From: Alphaproteobacteria bacterium
Lineage (GTDB): Bacteria > Pseudomonadota > Alphaproteobacteria > Micavibrionales > Micavibrionaceae
Reading direction: 5' to 3'
DNA: 37,193 nt
NCBI GenBank assembly: GCA_027482195.1
Contig: JAIXWE010000002.1
Location: forward strand, 1 to 37,193
Shown: positions 22,703 to 31,377 of the stretch, in pieces
Layout: each line of letters opens with the position of its first letter
Numbering within the stretch: the first letter of the stretch is position 1
Position numbers and translations under genes: made by a program
Notes under the pieces: generated by a model
What the model saw: only the letters and a program-made list of their open reading frames with translations
The model's database searches: none
What the model was told of the DNA's origin: nothing

Positions 22703-23467
22703 ATGTCTCAACCCCACACCACATTTGCGGCTCCTTTTTCAGGCGAAGATCCCCAAAATTCTGTTGCCTCATCTCCCGATCTTGCCCCCACCCTTTACGA
22801 ACAGCAAACGATTCTTCAAAGCGAAAATGTGGTGATTCGCGACAAGGTTGAGCCGGAGAATGCGCTTGATTACCAGTATAAGCCGCAAAGCTTAAGCGAT
22901 AAATTTGCCAAAGCGGCGTGTGACCTTTTTGGTCGATGGGCAGATCTATTTTTTCAAAAACGTTTCGGTCATCGCGCGGTGGTCTTGGAAACGGTTGCGG
23001 CCGTGCCCGGAACGGTTGCGGCTTTTCATCATCAGTTGGAAAGTTACCGCACCGTCAATCCTTCAAAACCTTTGATCCGCGTTTTTCAAGATGAGGCCGA
23101 GAATGAGCGTATGCATTTGCGCATCTTCTCAGAGATTGCTCAGCCCACCAAGTTTGAGCATTTCGTTATTCGTTGGACACAAATGGGTTTTACGGCTCTT
23201 TTCTCCGCCGCTTATTTCTTTTTCCCTCACATGGCGCACCGTTTTGTTGGCCATATTGAGGAAAAAGCGGTTGACAGTTACACCCGTTATTTGGCGGAGA
23301 TTGATGCGGGGAATATCGAGAATGTACCCGCGCCACAAATTGCAATTGATTATTATCGTTTGCCGCCCGAGGCAAGATTGCGGGATGTGGTGATCGCCGT
23401 GCGCCGCGATGAAATGGAACATCGTGATGTCAACCACCGCGTTGCCCATGAATTCAAGGTGAAATAG
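22703..23467 (+). CDS. aox: Alternative oxidase (ubiquinol oxidase, diiron)
   Basis: A 254-aa cyanide-insensitive quinol oxidase. Conserved blocks carry the diiron ligands: LETVAAVPGTVAAFHHQL (Glu96), RVFQDEAENERMHL, GHIEEKAVDSYTRYL and AVRRDEMEHRDVNH. The enzyme is a monotopic inner-membrane protein that passes electrons from ubiquinol to oxygen without pumping protons. The ATG at 22703 follows GAGAGGAAAAC. Bacterial AOX is found in a limited set of alpha- and gammaproteobacteria and helps under cyanide, nitric oxide or sulfide stress or when copper for haem-copper oxidases is short; the nearby metal locus makes the last idea attractive, but unproven. Confidence 0.95.
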   Translation: MSQPHTTFAAPFSGEDPQNSVASSPDLAPTLYEQQTILQSENVVIRDKVEPENALDYQYKPQSLSDKFAKAACDLFGRWADLFFQKRFGHRAVVLETVAAVPGTVAAFHHQLESYRTVNPSKPLIRVFQDEAENERMHLRIFSEIAQPTKFEHFVIRWTQMGFTALFSAAYFFFPHMAHRFVGHIEEKAVDSYTRYLAEIDAGNIENVPAPQIAIDYYRLPPEARLRDVVIAVRRDEMEHRDVNHRVAHEFKVK

Positions 23468-23541
23468 AAAAATATCCTTTTATCTTAGGGCTTATCCGGG
23501 GGCTTCTATACAGATAAAAAATCCTCTGATACGTTAAAAAG

Positions 23542-25002
23542 ATGACAGATATTCTCTCCCGTCATTCGGCTTTGTGGTGCGATCATTACGCGCTGACAAT
23601 GGCTCAAGCTTTGTGGCGTGATCATCGCCACCTTCGCCGCGCAGTTTTCCACGCTTATGTGCGGCGCACACCTTTTGCCGGTGGTTATTTGTTAACGGGC
23701 GGACAAAATATTATTCGGGATTGGTTGGAACATCATTGGTCATTCACCGATGAAGATATTTACCAGCTTCGCGCAAAGAAAATTTTTCACGATGATTTTT
23801 TGGCAATGTTGGCAAGCGCGCAGTTAGAACTTGATATTTCTTGCATGCCAGAGGGGGAAATTGCCTTTGCCGACGAGCCGATTTATCGCGTCACCGGCCC
23901 CATCTGGCAAGGCTTGATGGTTGAGGCCGCTATTTTAAATACATTGAATTCCCAATCTCTCATCGCAACCTTGGCGGCGCGCATGGTGGCGGCGGCGAAA
24001 GGCAAGCCCGTTTATGAGATGGGCTTACGACGGTCACAAGGGGTGGATGGGTTATCGGCGTCGCGCGCCGCGTGGCTTGGGGGTGTAACAGCCACCGCAA
24101 ATATGTTGGCGGAGAAATATTACCACATACCCGCGATGGGCACGATGGCACATGCCTATGTCATGGCCTATGAAAGCGAATTAGATGCTTTTAAAAACTT
24201 TGCGGCAACTTACCCTGACCAAGGCGTTTTTTTGGTTGATTCTTACGATACGTTGCAAGGTGTTCATCACGCGGTTGCGGCATGCCGCGCGCAAAATATT
24301 CCTCTCAAAGCCATTCGTATCGATTCCGGTGATCTTGCGTATTTTTCCCGCGCGGCGCGAAGCATCTTGGATGAAAACGGCTTTTCGGAGAGTAAAATTA
24401 TCGCATCCAATGATTTGGATGGAAGCACAATTTTATCTTTGAACCTTCAAGGTGCCAAGATTGATGCATTCGGTATTGGTACGCATCTTGTTACCTCTGC
24501 CGCCCAACCTTCCTTGGGGGCTGTTTATAAATTGGGCATGATGGAGAATGATAACGGCGTGATGATTCCCGTGATTAAAATTTCTGAGGAGCCAGGAAAA
24601 ACAACCATTCCCGGATCATTGGCGGTTGTGCGTTATATGGACGATAACGGGAATTTCGCCGGTGATACGATTTTGGATTCCGCGCAATGTGATACGCTTA
24701 TTGATGACGGAAGATTGCAACGTGCGGTAAAGTCCAAGCGTCTTTTGGATCCTTACACCACACGCGTGTTTGAAAAAGATATGCAGGCTTACGCGCCGCT
24801 TCAACCGCTTTTTCGCGGTGGGAAAGCAGTTTGTGATAAAGAAAATCTGATGACGGCGCGCGCGCGTGCAGCCGCACAACTTGAAAAACTTGACATGTCA
24901 CACCGGCGTCATTTAAACCCTCATCGTTATGGGGTTGGGTTGGAAGAAAATCTTTTCACCCAACGCCGCCAGCTTGTTCAGGATCATAAAAAACATGAAT
25001 AA
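23542..25002 (+). CDS. pncB: Nicotinate phosphoribosyltransferase
   Basis: A 486-aa cytoplasmic enzyme converting nicotinate and PRPP to nicotinate mononucleotide in the Preiss-Handler NAD salvage pathway. Family features: DHYALTMAQALW at the N terminus, RRTPFAGGYLL, YEMGLRRSQGVDGLSASRAA, MGTMAHAYVMAYESELDAF, LVDSYDTLQG, IRIDSGDL and DAFGIGTHLVTS, which together make the phosphoribosyltransferase active site. It lies 74 bp after the alternative oxidase and overlaps pncA by 8 bases, so pncB-pncA is translationally coupled. Confidence 0.95.
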   Translation: MTDILSRHSALWCDHYALTMAQALWRDHRHLRRAVFHAYVRRTPFAGGYLLTGGQNIIRDWLEHHWSFTDEDIYQLRAKKIFHDDFLAMLASAQLELDISCMPEGEIAFADEPIYRVTGPIWQGLMVEAAILNTLNSQSLIATLAARMVAAAKGKPVYEMGLRRSQGVDGLSASRAAWLGGVTATANMLAEKYYHIPAMGTMAHAYVMAYESELDAFKNFAATYPDQGVFLVDSYDTLQGVHHAVAACRAQNIPLKAIRIDSGDLAYFSRAARSILDENGFSESKIIASNDLDGSTILSLNLQGAKIDAFGIGTHLVTSAAQPSLGAVYKLGMMENDNGVMIPVIKISEEPGKTTIPGSLAVVRYMDDNGNFAGDTILDSAQCDTLIDDGRLQRAVKSKRLLDPYTTRVFEKDMQAYAPLQPLFRGGKAVCDKENLMTARARAAAQLEKLDMSHRRHLNPHRYGVGLEENLFTQRRQLVQDHKKHE

Positions 25003-25678
25003 AATTGTTTTGAATCCGCACGCCGATGCGTTGATTGTTGTTGATGTGCAAAATGATTTTTGCGAAGGTGGAAGCTTGGCCGTCTCAGGTGCGGGGGGTA
25101 TTATTCCCGTGATTAATCACTTGCGATCATTATTTAATTTTATTGTTTTGACGCAAGATTCACATCCTGAAAATCACACAAGTTTTGCGCTTAATAACAT
25201 CAACCCGCAAACGGGAAAAGCTTATGATCCTTTTATCGATATTATGATGCCTTATGGCCCGCAAACATTGTGGCCGAGACATTGTGTGATGAACACACAA
25301 GGGTGGGAATTGCACCAAGATCTTATCCGCGAAGAAAAAGATTTTGTGATCCGTAAAGGTCAAAATCCAAATGTTGACTCTTATTCGGCCTTTTTTGAGA
25401 ATGATAAGAAAACAGCGCCTTGTTTTGAAAACGGAAAAACTCTGTCTCAAGCCTTGCAAGATGCCGGGATGACACGTTTGTTTTTTGTTGGCTTGGCGGA
25501 AGATTACTGTGTGGGCTCATCCGCCATTGATGCCGGTACACATGGGTTTCAATCATTTATTATTTCTGATGCCACGCGCCCCATTCGTGGGGGAGAAGAT
25601 ATCGCAACATGGCGCGCTCAAGCACGTCAAGGTGGGGTTCGTTTTATCACTTCCCATGATTTAAAAATAGCGGCGTAA
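24995..25678 (+). CDS. pncA: Nicotinamidase
   Basis: A 227-aa isochorismatase-fold hydrolase converting nicotinamide to nicotinate, the substrate of the overlapping pncB product. The triad is visible: Asp in LIVVDVQNDFC, Lys in VIRKGQNPNVDSYS and Cys in FVGLAEDYCVGSSA. A metal-binding D-x-H motif appears in LTQDSHPENH. The ATG at 24995 lies inside the last codons of pncB; an earlier in-frame start at 24929 would add 22 residues that do not belong to the family. The stop is only 3 bp from the stop of the convergent flagellar-type gene. Confidence 0.95.
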   Translation: MNKIVLNPHADALIVVDVQNDFCEGGSLAVSGAGGIIPVINHLRSLFNFIVLTQDSHPENHTSFALNNINPQTGKAYDPFIDIMMPYGPQTLWPRHCVMNTQGWELHQDLIREEKDFVIRKGQNPNVDSYSAFFENDKKTAPCFENGKTLSQALQDAGMTRLFFVGLAEDYCVGSSAIDAGTHGFQSFIISDATRPIRGGEDIATWRAQARQGGVRFITSHDLKIAA

Positions 25679-25681
25679 GAA

Positions 25682-26083
25682 TTAAGCGCGCTCATCAAAA
25701 ACGCGGTTCAGCTCATCTTGCATGCGCTTGGTGATCATCATCACCGTGGCATTTGCCTTGTAAGCTTGTTCGGCTTGCTTACTTGTAATCAACTCTTCCG
25801 CAAGGTTGACATTCGGTGCATTGACAAGGCCTTGCGTATTTGCAAACGGCGAGTCCGGATCAAAGCTTGGTACAAACGGGTTGATGCGCGGTTGAACTTG
25901 GGAAAAAACACCCCCGCCCGGTGCGGCTTGATCAATCGTGTCATTGGGGACAAAGGCGGCCGGACCGTCCGCGGGGTCAATCGCCCCTTTTGTATCGGCA
26001 TTCGCAATATTATTGGCCGCAACGTCCAGTTTTTTTGACGAAGCTATCAGTCCGCTGAGGGCGATATTCAATGGATTGATCAT
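25682..26083 (-). CDS. FlgC-like flagellar rod protein, isolated gene
   Basis: A 133-aa protein with both conserved ends of flagellar basal-body rod proteins: N-terminal NPLNIALSGLIASSKKLDVA then ANNIANADTKG, and C-terminal NVNLAEELITSKQAEQAYKA then NATVM. The middle is Pro/Asp/Gly-rich and short. FlgB, FlgC and FlgF/G belong to this family; length and termini point to FlgC. No other flagellar genes are in the window, so it is either an orphan structural subunit of a flagellum encoded elsewhere or a leftover. Confidence 0.8.
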   Translation of the reverse strand: MINPLNIALSGLIASSKKLDVAANNIANADTKGAIDPADGPAAFVPNDTIDQAAPGGGVFSQVQPRINPFVPSFDPDSPFANTQGLVNAPNVNLAEELITSKQAEQAYKANATVMMITKRMQDELNRVFDERA

Positions 26084-26145
26084 TTATCCATTTTACCGCA
26101 AAATGACTTAAGAAATATTTTAGATAGAGGCGTTAAGATTAAAAG

Positions 26146-26619
26146 ATGCGGTTTTTAGCAATTTTTGCACTGTTCTTTCTGATGAGCGCTCCCACCAAGG
26201 CCGATGGGGGTGGCAAACTCCTTGATTTATGGTGGTGGCCATCCCATTGGGTCAACCAAGATTTCGTTCCCCATTTTGAAAATGGAACCGATCCGCACAA
26301 TACCCAGTGGAACAGCATAAACAAAAATTGGACACCGCAAGAATGGATTACCCAAGATGGTGGTGATCCTTTTCGTCTTGTCAATCGTTGGGTGAAGGTC
26401 GGTATCCTGCAAGACCGTTATATGGACGGCAAGGTTCCGGTTGTGATTGTTGGCCCAAATTTTTATCATCTTTCCGGGAATGACAAACGCCGCGTTGCCG
26501 CCACTGTTGACTATGTTTACAACATCTCGACCCGGGCGCCAGGAATGTTTTATCTTGAAGACTGGAAAACAGAAGAGCGTATTGGATATTATACAAACCG
26601 CCAGCTTATCCTCCAGTAA
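26146..26619 (+). CDS. Exported protein of unknown function
   Basis: A 157-aa protein with signal peptide MRFLAIFALFFLMSAPTKA. The mature part is rich in Trp and aromatic residues (LLDLWWWPSHWVNQDFVP, NKNWTPQEWITQDGG) and contains VPVVIVGPNFYHLSGNDKRR and YLEDWKTEERIGYYT. No family recognised; it is probably periplasmic. It is not visibly linked to a neighbour: it runs against the next gene, with the two stop codons touching (TAA at 26617-26619, TTA from 26620). Confidence 0.7.
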   Translation: MRFLAIFALFFLMSAPTKADGGGKLLDLWWWPSHWVNQDFVPHFENGTDPHNTQWNSINKNWTPQEWITQDGGDPFRLVNRWVKVGILQDRYMDGKVPVVIVGPNFYHLSGNDKRRVAATVDYVYNISTRAPGMFYLEDWKTEERIGYYTNRQLILQ

Positions 26620-27063
26620 TTACGGGATAAAAGCCGGTGGTTCATGCTGTATTTTGTAAACAGTGTGAAAACGATTGATAATATCTTGAAGCGCACAAAC
26701 CTCATCATGAATGACTTTTTTGAGGGGCTCCACATCAATCTCACCATCGCACACGCGGTCAACATCCTGCGCGATGTCCGCAATTGTTTGATTTAGAATA
26801 TCATCTTGATCTTGCTCGGTTTGCAACTCGGCCATCATCGTTAAAAGAAATGAGATTGTAAGGCTGGATGTAAAATCAGGTCGATCTTGCATTTGTGATG
26901 CGATATTTTTTACCGTGGGTTCAATCAAAGCTTTTATGCGCGACAACGCAGTATCTATCACCGTGGTCGCAGATTTTTGCGCATTCGCATCTGTTGCATA
27001 GAGTGCGGGAATAACCGTGTCGCGCCTGTCTTCAAGAGACTCTTTTATAAGATCAATCATCAT
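26620..27063 (-). CDS. Small helical cytoplasmic protein, unknown
   Basis: A 147-aa acidic, all-helical protein with no signal peptide and no recognised motif (TVIDTALSRIKALIEPTVKN, FLLTMMAELQTEQDQDD, VEPLKKVIHDEVCALQ). It is the last gene of a minus-strand series miaA, lipoprotein, EamA transporter, this gene. The 42-bp gap from the transporter suggests co-transcription. Function not inferred. Confidence 0.65.
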   Translation of the reverse strand: MMIDLIKESLEDRRDTVIPALYATDANAQKSATTVIDTALSRIKALIEPTVKNIASQMQDRPDFTSSLTISFLLTMMAELQTEQDQDDILNQTIADIAQDVDRVCDGEIDVEPLKKVIHDEVCALQDIINRFHTVYKIQHEPPAFIP

Positions 27064-27105
27064 AAGAGGGCTTTATCAATTCTCAGCTTTGAAAGTCAAT
27101 AAAAA

Positions 27106-28002
27106 TCAAACAGGGGCGGGAGGATCATTCTTATGCTGGATGGATAAGGATCGTTCGCGCCACAAAATCACGAAATTGCTGAGAATAATCAAGCCAGAGC
27201 CGATGATCACCGCCGGTGTAGGCACATCTTTAAAAACAGCCCATCCCAACAATGTCGCCCAAACAATTGAAAGATATTGATAGGGACTTAAAAGCGAGGC
27301 CTCAGCCATGCGGTAGCTTTGTGTTTTGATGATAAGGGCGATTAACCCAGCGACACAGGTGATCACAATTGCGATTACTGCATCGGGATGGGGTGGGTTC
27401 CCTTTGGCCAACATATAAATTCCGCTGAAAATCGTGCCAGTGAGCACGAAATAAAAAACAGTGGTGAAGGTGTGTTCGGTCTTTCCCAAGGATCTTAAAA
27501 GAATGACAACAAAAGCGGTGCTGACAGCCGCGGATAAAGTAACAATCACACCATGCGCGTGAAAAGAGGCGGCTTGGGGTTGCGCTACAATCAACGCACC
27601 CAATAATCCCAACGCGACCGCTGACCAACGATAGGGCCCAACATGCTCCCGCAAGAAAAGAGATGAAAAAATGGTGATAATAAAACTATTGGTCATCATG
27701 AGTGCGGAAACTTCCGTCATCGGCATGAGAGAGTAAGCCCAAAAAACCAACACCACACTGATATTGCCGCAAATGGCGCGACCCATTTGTGCCATGGGGC
27801 GGGTGGTTTTTAAAAGATTAAAGCGGCGCGTGATAAAAAGCCAACACGAAAGAAGAATTAGCCCCATCACGCCGCGGTAAAAGACAATCTCAACAGGGTT
27901 GTGATAGGTGCTGGCGGTCTTTGCACCCGCATTCATCACCGCAACCAAAAAAACTGCCACGACCATCATCAAGATGGCTTTGAGGGATTGTGACAGTTTC
28001 AT
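27106..28002 (-). CDS. EamA/DMT superfamily transporter
   Basis: A 298-aa inner-membrane protein with ten predicted helices in two EamA repeats. Typical positions: NPVEIVFYRGVMGLILLSCW, MTEVSALMMTNSFIITIFSS and FLREHVGPYRWSAVALGLLG in the first repeat, and LSPYQYLSIVWATLLGWAVF at the corresponding place in the second. Members export amino acids, nucleosides or other metabolites; the substrate cannot be predicted here. It is 6 bp from the preceding lipoprotein gene and likely co-transcribed with it. Confidence 0.9.
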   Translation of the reverse strand: MKLSQSLKAILMMVVAVFLVAVMNAGAKTASTYHNPVEIVFYRGVMGLILLSCWLFITRRFNLLKTTRPMAQMGRAICGNISVVLVFWAYSLMPMTEVSALMMTNSFIITIFSSLFLREHVGPYRWSAVALGLLGALIVAQPQAASFHAHGVIVTLSAAVSTAFVVILLRSLGKTEHTFTTVFYFVLTGTIFSGIYMLAKGNPPHPDAVIAIVITCVAGLIALIIKTQSYRMAEASLLSPYQYLSIVWATLLGWAVFKDVPTPAVIIGSGLIILSNFVILWRERSLSIQHKNDPPAPV

Positions 28003-28008
28003 AGGATT

Positions 28009-28431
28009 TTATTTCAAAGTAGCATCAACAGACTGGGTAATAAGAAGAAAATCTTTCATGTCACCCAAAATCTGACCATCTTTTTTTCCAAAGCTGGTTT
28101 CACCGATATTCATTTGTACAATCTCAATGGACTCGCCGAAGGGGCCAAACAATGTGCCAACATTAAACACACAGGTAAAAGCTTCGTCTTGCAAATATCC
28201 GTATTGTTTATTTTTTGTTTGCACCTGAAGAATAATTTGCCGACCATCAGACACCTCAGACGCACTCATGTTTTTGCGCGTTGCAATTTGGCGATCAAAT
28301 TTTTCTTGTGCCAGTAATGCGCTAATTCCCGCTTCGCACGCTTTGGCAAGACGCTTATTTTGCTGTTCCGGTGAGGGGGAGCAATTGGTTAAGAATAAAA
28401 GGGTAAGGGCGGGAATAAGAATCTTTTTCAT
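28009..28431 (-). CDS. Putative lipoprotein, unknown
   Basis: A 140-aa protein starting MKKILIPALTLLFLTNCSPS: a short lipoprotein signal with lipobox L-T-N-C, so the mature protein is lipid-anchored. The rest (AKACEAGISALLAQEKFDRQ, TKNKQYGYLQDEAFTCVFNV) has two further cysteines that could form a disulfide. No family recognised. It begins 9 bp after the stop of miaA, which implies translational linkage. Confidence 0.7.
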   Translation of the reverse strand: MKKILIPALTLLFLTNCSPSPEQQNKRLAKACEAGISALLAQEKFDRQIATRKNMSASEVSDGRQIILQVQTKNKQYGYLQDEAFTCVFNVGTLFGPFGESIEIVQMNIGETSFGKKDGQILGDMKDFLLITQSVDATLK

Positions 28432-28440
28432 GGTGTGATT

Positions 28441-29355
28441 TTAAGACAAAAATTGAATTTGTGCGATATTTTTTTGCGGGGTTATTTGGTGGCGAAACCA
28501 GGTCATTTGCCGTTTGGCGTAATGGCGCGTCTCATTCTGAGCCAGAAAAAGCGCGGTTTCGATATCGATTTCCCCGCGCACATGAGATTGAAAGGCACGA
28601 AAACCCAAGGCCCGCGTGACCGGTGCTTTATCATCCAGCTTTCCCATCATGATGAGATCATCGAGTATGCGCACTTCATCAATCATATTTTCTCGGATCA
28701 TATCTTGTAAGCGCAGATTGCAGCGTTCGTATAAAACAGTGCGTTCGGGGAGCAGGCACATGATCTCAAAAATAAATTCAGGATCGGTATCAATTTTTTC
28801 TTCCCGCTGCCATGCGGCCAAAGATCGCCCGGTATGTACCAAAACTTCCCACGCGCGAATAAGGCGTTGGCGATCATGCGGATGAAGGCGCGCGCCCATC
28901 TCGGGGTCTTTTTCCATTAAGCTTTTGTGAAAATTTTCAACACCGATTTTGTCACATAAATCTTCCGCCATCACACGTATATCATCGGGAATATCAGGAA
29001 TGGGCGAGAGGCCTTCGATCAAGGCTTTGAGATAAAAACCCGTTCCGCCGACCAAAATCGGTTGATGATTTTTTTCCCAGGCCGCGCGAATTTCAAGTGC
29101 AGCCATTTGCCGCCACGCTTGCGCGGAGCAGACCATGTCATCGGGTAAAATCTCATAAAGCCGATGGGGGATGGTGGCTTTGTCATCCTTTTTGGGTTGT
29201 GCGGTCAAAAGGGGAAGACGCGGATACATCTGAAGACTGTCCGCGTTAATAATGACCCCGTTTCTCTCCCGCGCCATCATCATGGCGTGCGCTGATTTAC
29301 CGCTGGCGGTGGGGCCGCACACAATTGTGATAGGGTCTTTTTTGTGCTGCGTCAT
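28441..29355 (-). CDS. miaA: tRNA dimethylallyltransferase
   Basis: A 304-aa enzyme that adds a dimethylallyl group to A37 of tRNAs reading UNN codons. P-loop VCGPTASGKSAHAMMMA at residues about 12-28, then INADSLQMYPRLPLLTAQP, LVGGTGFYLKALIEGL, HDRQRLIRAWEVLV and the C-terminal KRQMTWFR, all diagnostic. Length is normal. First gene of the minus-strand series running to 26620. Confidence 0.97.
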   Translation of the reverse strand: MTQHKKDPITIVCGPTASGKSAHAMMMARERNGVIINADSLQMYPRLPLLTAQPKKDDKATIPHRLYEILPDDMVCSAQAWRQMAALEIRAAWEKNHQPILVGGTGFYLKALIEGLSPIPDIPDDIRVMAEDLCDKIGVENFHKSLMEKDPEMGARLHPHDRQRLIRAWEVLVHTGRSLAAWQREEKIDTDPEFIFEIMCLLPERTVLYERCNLRLQDMIRENMIDEVRILDDLIMMGKLDDKAPVTRALGFRAFQSHVRGEIDIETALFLAQNETRHYAKRQMTWFRHQITPQKNIAQIQFLS

Positions 29356-29420
29356 GCCAAGAAAAAGAAAGTTGGTTAAGGTCTCTTTCTAACTCATGCA
29401 GCATAGGAGCAAAAAAAGCA

Positions 29421-29651
29421 ATGTCGACGATTGGTGTAACTGAACTTATTGAACATTATGATGGAAAGCTACCCGTCTCAATGGGGGATCACTTTTTGGC
29501 ATCTGTCATCATGGCCGCGGCCGAAAATGCCGATTATCACGGCGGACGTGAACGCGCCATGTTGGAGTCACGTGATGAACAGCTTCAAGCGGGGTTGCGT
29601 TCTTCACACCCGCAAATTCGTCAAGTCTGTCAGCAAGTCTTGAAGATTTAA
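29421..29651 (+). CDS. Small conserved-looking protein, unknown
   Basis: A 76-aa soluble protein (IEHYDGKLPVSMGDHF, GGRERAMLESRDEQLQAGL, PQIRQVCQQVLKI) without signal or membrane segment. AGGAG about 10 bases before the ATG supports translation. It stands alone between divergent miaA and convergent degP and ends before a shared terminator. Function unknown. Confidence 0.6.
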   Translation: MSTIGVTELIEHYDGKLPVSMGDHFLASVIMAAAENADYHGGRERAMLESRDEQLQAGLRSSHPQIRQVCQQVLKI

Positions 29652-29672
29652 AATTTAAAATCCTGAGACAAA

Positions 29673-29696
29673 AAACCCGCCGATGATGGCGGGTTT
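29673..29696. terminator. Bidirectional intrinsic terminator
   Basis: AAACCCGCC (29673-29681), loop GATGAT, GGCGGGTTT (29688-29696): perfect 9-bp GC-rich stem with T-rich and A-rich flanks. It serves the small gene on the plus strand and degP on the minus strand. Confidence 0.92.
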
Positions 29697-29700
29697 CTTA

Positions 29701-31302
29701 TTATGGGGTCCCAGACTCTTCTGTCTCAGCTGGAGGCTTTTTATCTACCGGTGGTTTTTCTGATTTTGCCGCCGGCGATTTAAAGCGAATGGCAACAAAA
29801 CGCACATCGCCCTTGCCTTGGTTATCCACCAACAACAAGACCGAAGATTTGCCGCCCGCTTTTGCCGCATCGACAATCTCTTTTGCTTTTTCCGCATCTT
29901 TGACGGCTTGTTGGTTGATCTCAACGATCACATCACCAACCATCAAATTTTCTTCCGCCGCTTGGGAATTGGCGATGACATCTGTGACCAAGACACCTTG
30001 TGCTTTGTCGGGAATTTCAAATTGATTCCGCAACGCTGTTGTCAATGTTGTTGCCGTCACGCCCAAATCGGGAATTTCAACGCCGCGCGGCAAGGCATTT
30101 TGATTTTCGGCCTTCTCAATCAAGCCTTTTTCTTCCGCCTTTTCAAGCTCACCGACCACAGCCTTTGTAGTAAAGCTTTTCCCATCGCGCCAATAAAGAA
30201 TAGTGGCGGTTGAGCCAATTTCGGTCTCGGCCACCAAACGCGGGAGCGCACGCATGGCATCGAGTTTTTGGCCATTAAACTCTAAAATCACATCACCTTG
30301 TTGAAGGCCGGCTTTTGCCGCAGGGCCGCCTTCGGTCAAGCTTGCAACAAGCGCGCCGCGTACTTCTGAAAGACCAAGCGAGTCGGCAATTTCCTTGGTC
30401 ACGGTTTGAATGCGAATGCCCAACCAACCGCGACGCGTTTTTCCGAATTTAATCAACTGCTCCACAACGGGTTTGGCAAGATTTGTTGGAATGGCAAAAC
30501 CAATTCCCACAGAACCACCCGAGGGGGAGAAAATAGCGGTGTTGATTCCAATCACTTCCCCTTTCAAGTTAAACATCGGCCCGCCAGAATTTCCGCGATT
30601 GATTGAGGCGTCGGTTTGCAAATAATCATCATAAGGGCCTGATTGAATATCACGCTGGCGCGCCGAGATAATTCCACTTGTGACCGTGCCGCCTAAACCA
30701 AACGGATTTCCGATGGCCAAAATCCAATCGCCAACACGGATTTGGTCGGAATTGCCAAACGGCACAGCCATGAGGCTTTTATCAGATGTAACTTGCAAAA
30801 CAGCCAAGTCCATTTTCTCATCTTTACCAATGATTTTTGCATCTAATATCGTGTCATCGTGCAATGTCACCCGCACTTCTTCCGCGTCGCGGATCACGTG
30901 ATTGTTGGTGACGATATAACCTTTTTGTGCATCGATAATAAAACCGGAACCCAAAGATGCCGCAGGTTGCGCGGGACCTGAATCCGGCAATCCTTGGCCG
31001 CGACGTTCCAAGAAATCTTTGAAGAAATCTTCAAACGGAGATCCGGGTGGAAATTCCGGCATTTGTGGCATGTCTTGCGAGTCAGGTTCGGCAATTTTTT
31101 GTGTTGAGGAAATGTTTACGACGGACGGCAAAAGTTTTTGTGCCAAGTCTGCGAAACTTTGAGGGGCACCTTTGGGTGCGGTCACTTCGACGCGCGGTTC
31201 TGTTTTCTCAGTCTTGTTAAAAAGCTGGGCATGCGCAGAAAGGGGCAGGGCGGAGACGGACACAACACACACGCCAAAGACAGCAAAAAGAACGTGACGC
31301 AT
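29701..31302 (-). CDS. degP: Do-family periplasmic serine protease DegP
   Basis: A 533-aa envelope protease/chaperone. Signal peptide MRHVLFAVFGVCVVSVSALP...AHA; chymotrypsin-like domain with triad His in IVTNNHVIRDA, Asp in KMDLAVLQV and Ser in RGNSGGPMF; then two PDZ domains (GWLGIRIQTV and GVEIPDLGVTATTL onward) and a Pro/Lys/Glu-rich tail. I use the ATG at 31302 because AAGGAG is positioned 8 bases upstream and the signal peptide begins there; an earlier start at 31371 would add 23 residues before it. It follows hflC, the standard order in alphaproteobacteria, and acts in periplasmic protein quality control. Confidence 0.96.
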   Translation of the reverse strand: MRHVLFAVFGVCVVSVSALPLSAHAQLFNKTEKTEPRVEVTAPKGAPQSFADLAQKLLPSVVNISSTQKIAEPDSQDMPQMPEFPPGSPFEDFFKDFLERRGQGLPDSGPAQPAASLGSGFIIDAQKGYIVTNNHVIRDAEEVRVTLHDDTILDAKIIGKDEKMDLAVLQVTSDKSLMAVPFGNSDQIRVGDWILAIGNPFGLGGTVTSGIISARQRDIQSGPYDDYLQTDASINRGNSGGPMFNLKGEVIGINTAIFSPSGGSVGIGFAIPTNLAKPVVEQLIKFGKTRRGWLGIRIQTVTKEIADSLGLSEVRGALVASLTEGGPAAKAGLQQGDVILEFNGQKLDAMRALPRLVAETEIGSTATILYWRDGKSFTTKAVVGELEKAEEKGLIEKAENQNALPRGVEIPDLGVTATTLTTALRNQFEIPDKAQGVLVTDVIANSQAAEENLMVGDVIVEINQQAVKDAEKAKEIVDAAKAGGKSSVLLLVDNQGKGDVRFVAIRFKSPAAKSEKPPVDKKPPAETEESGTP

Positions 31303-31377
31303 GGTAAAAACTCCTTTGAAAACAGGGGGGCAGATGGCTGATAAATTAGCCTTCCCCCACACAGCTTTCAATAGGTT

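Noticed and set aside
22404-22851. Short frames in the region upstream of the alternative oxidase
   Set aside because: Overlapping frames on both strands, no ribosome sites, odd composition; treated as non-coding regulatory DNA.
26617-26622. Abutting stop codons as a frameshift or fused gene
   Set aside because: TAA and TTA belong to convergent genes on opposite strands; it is simply tight convergent packing.
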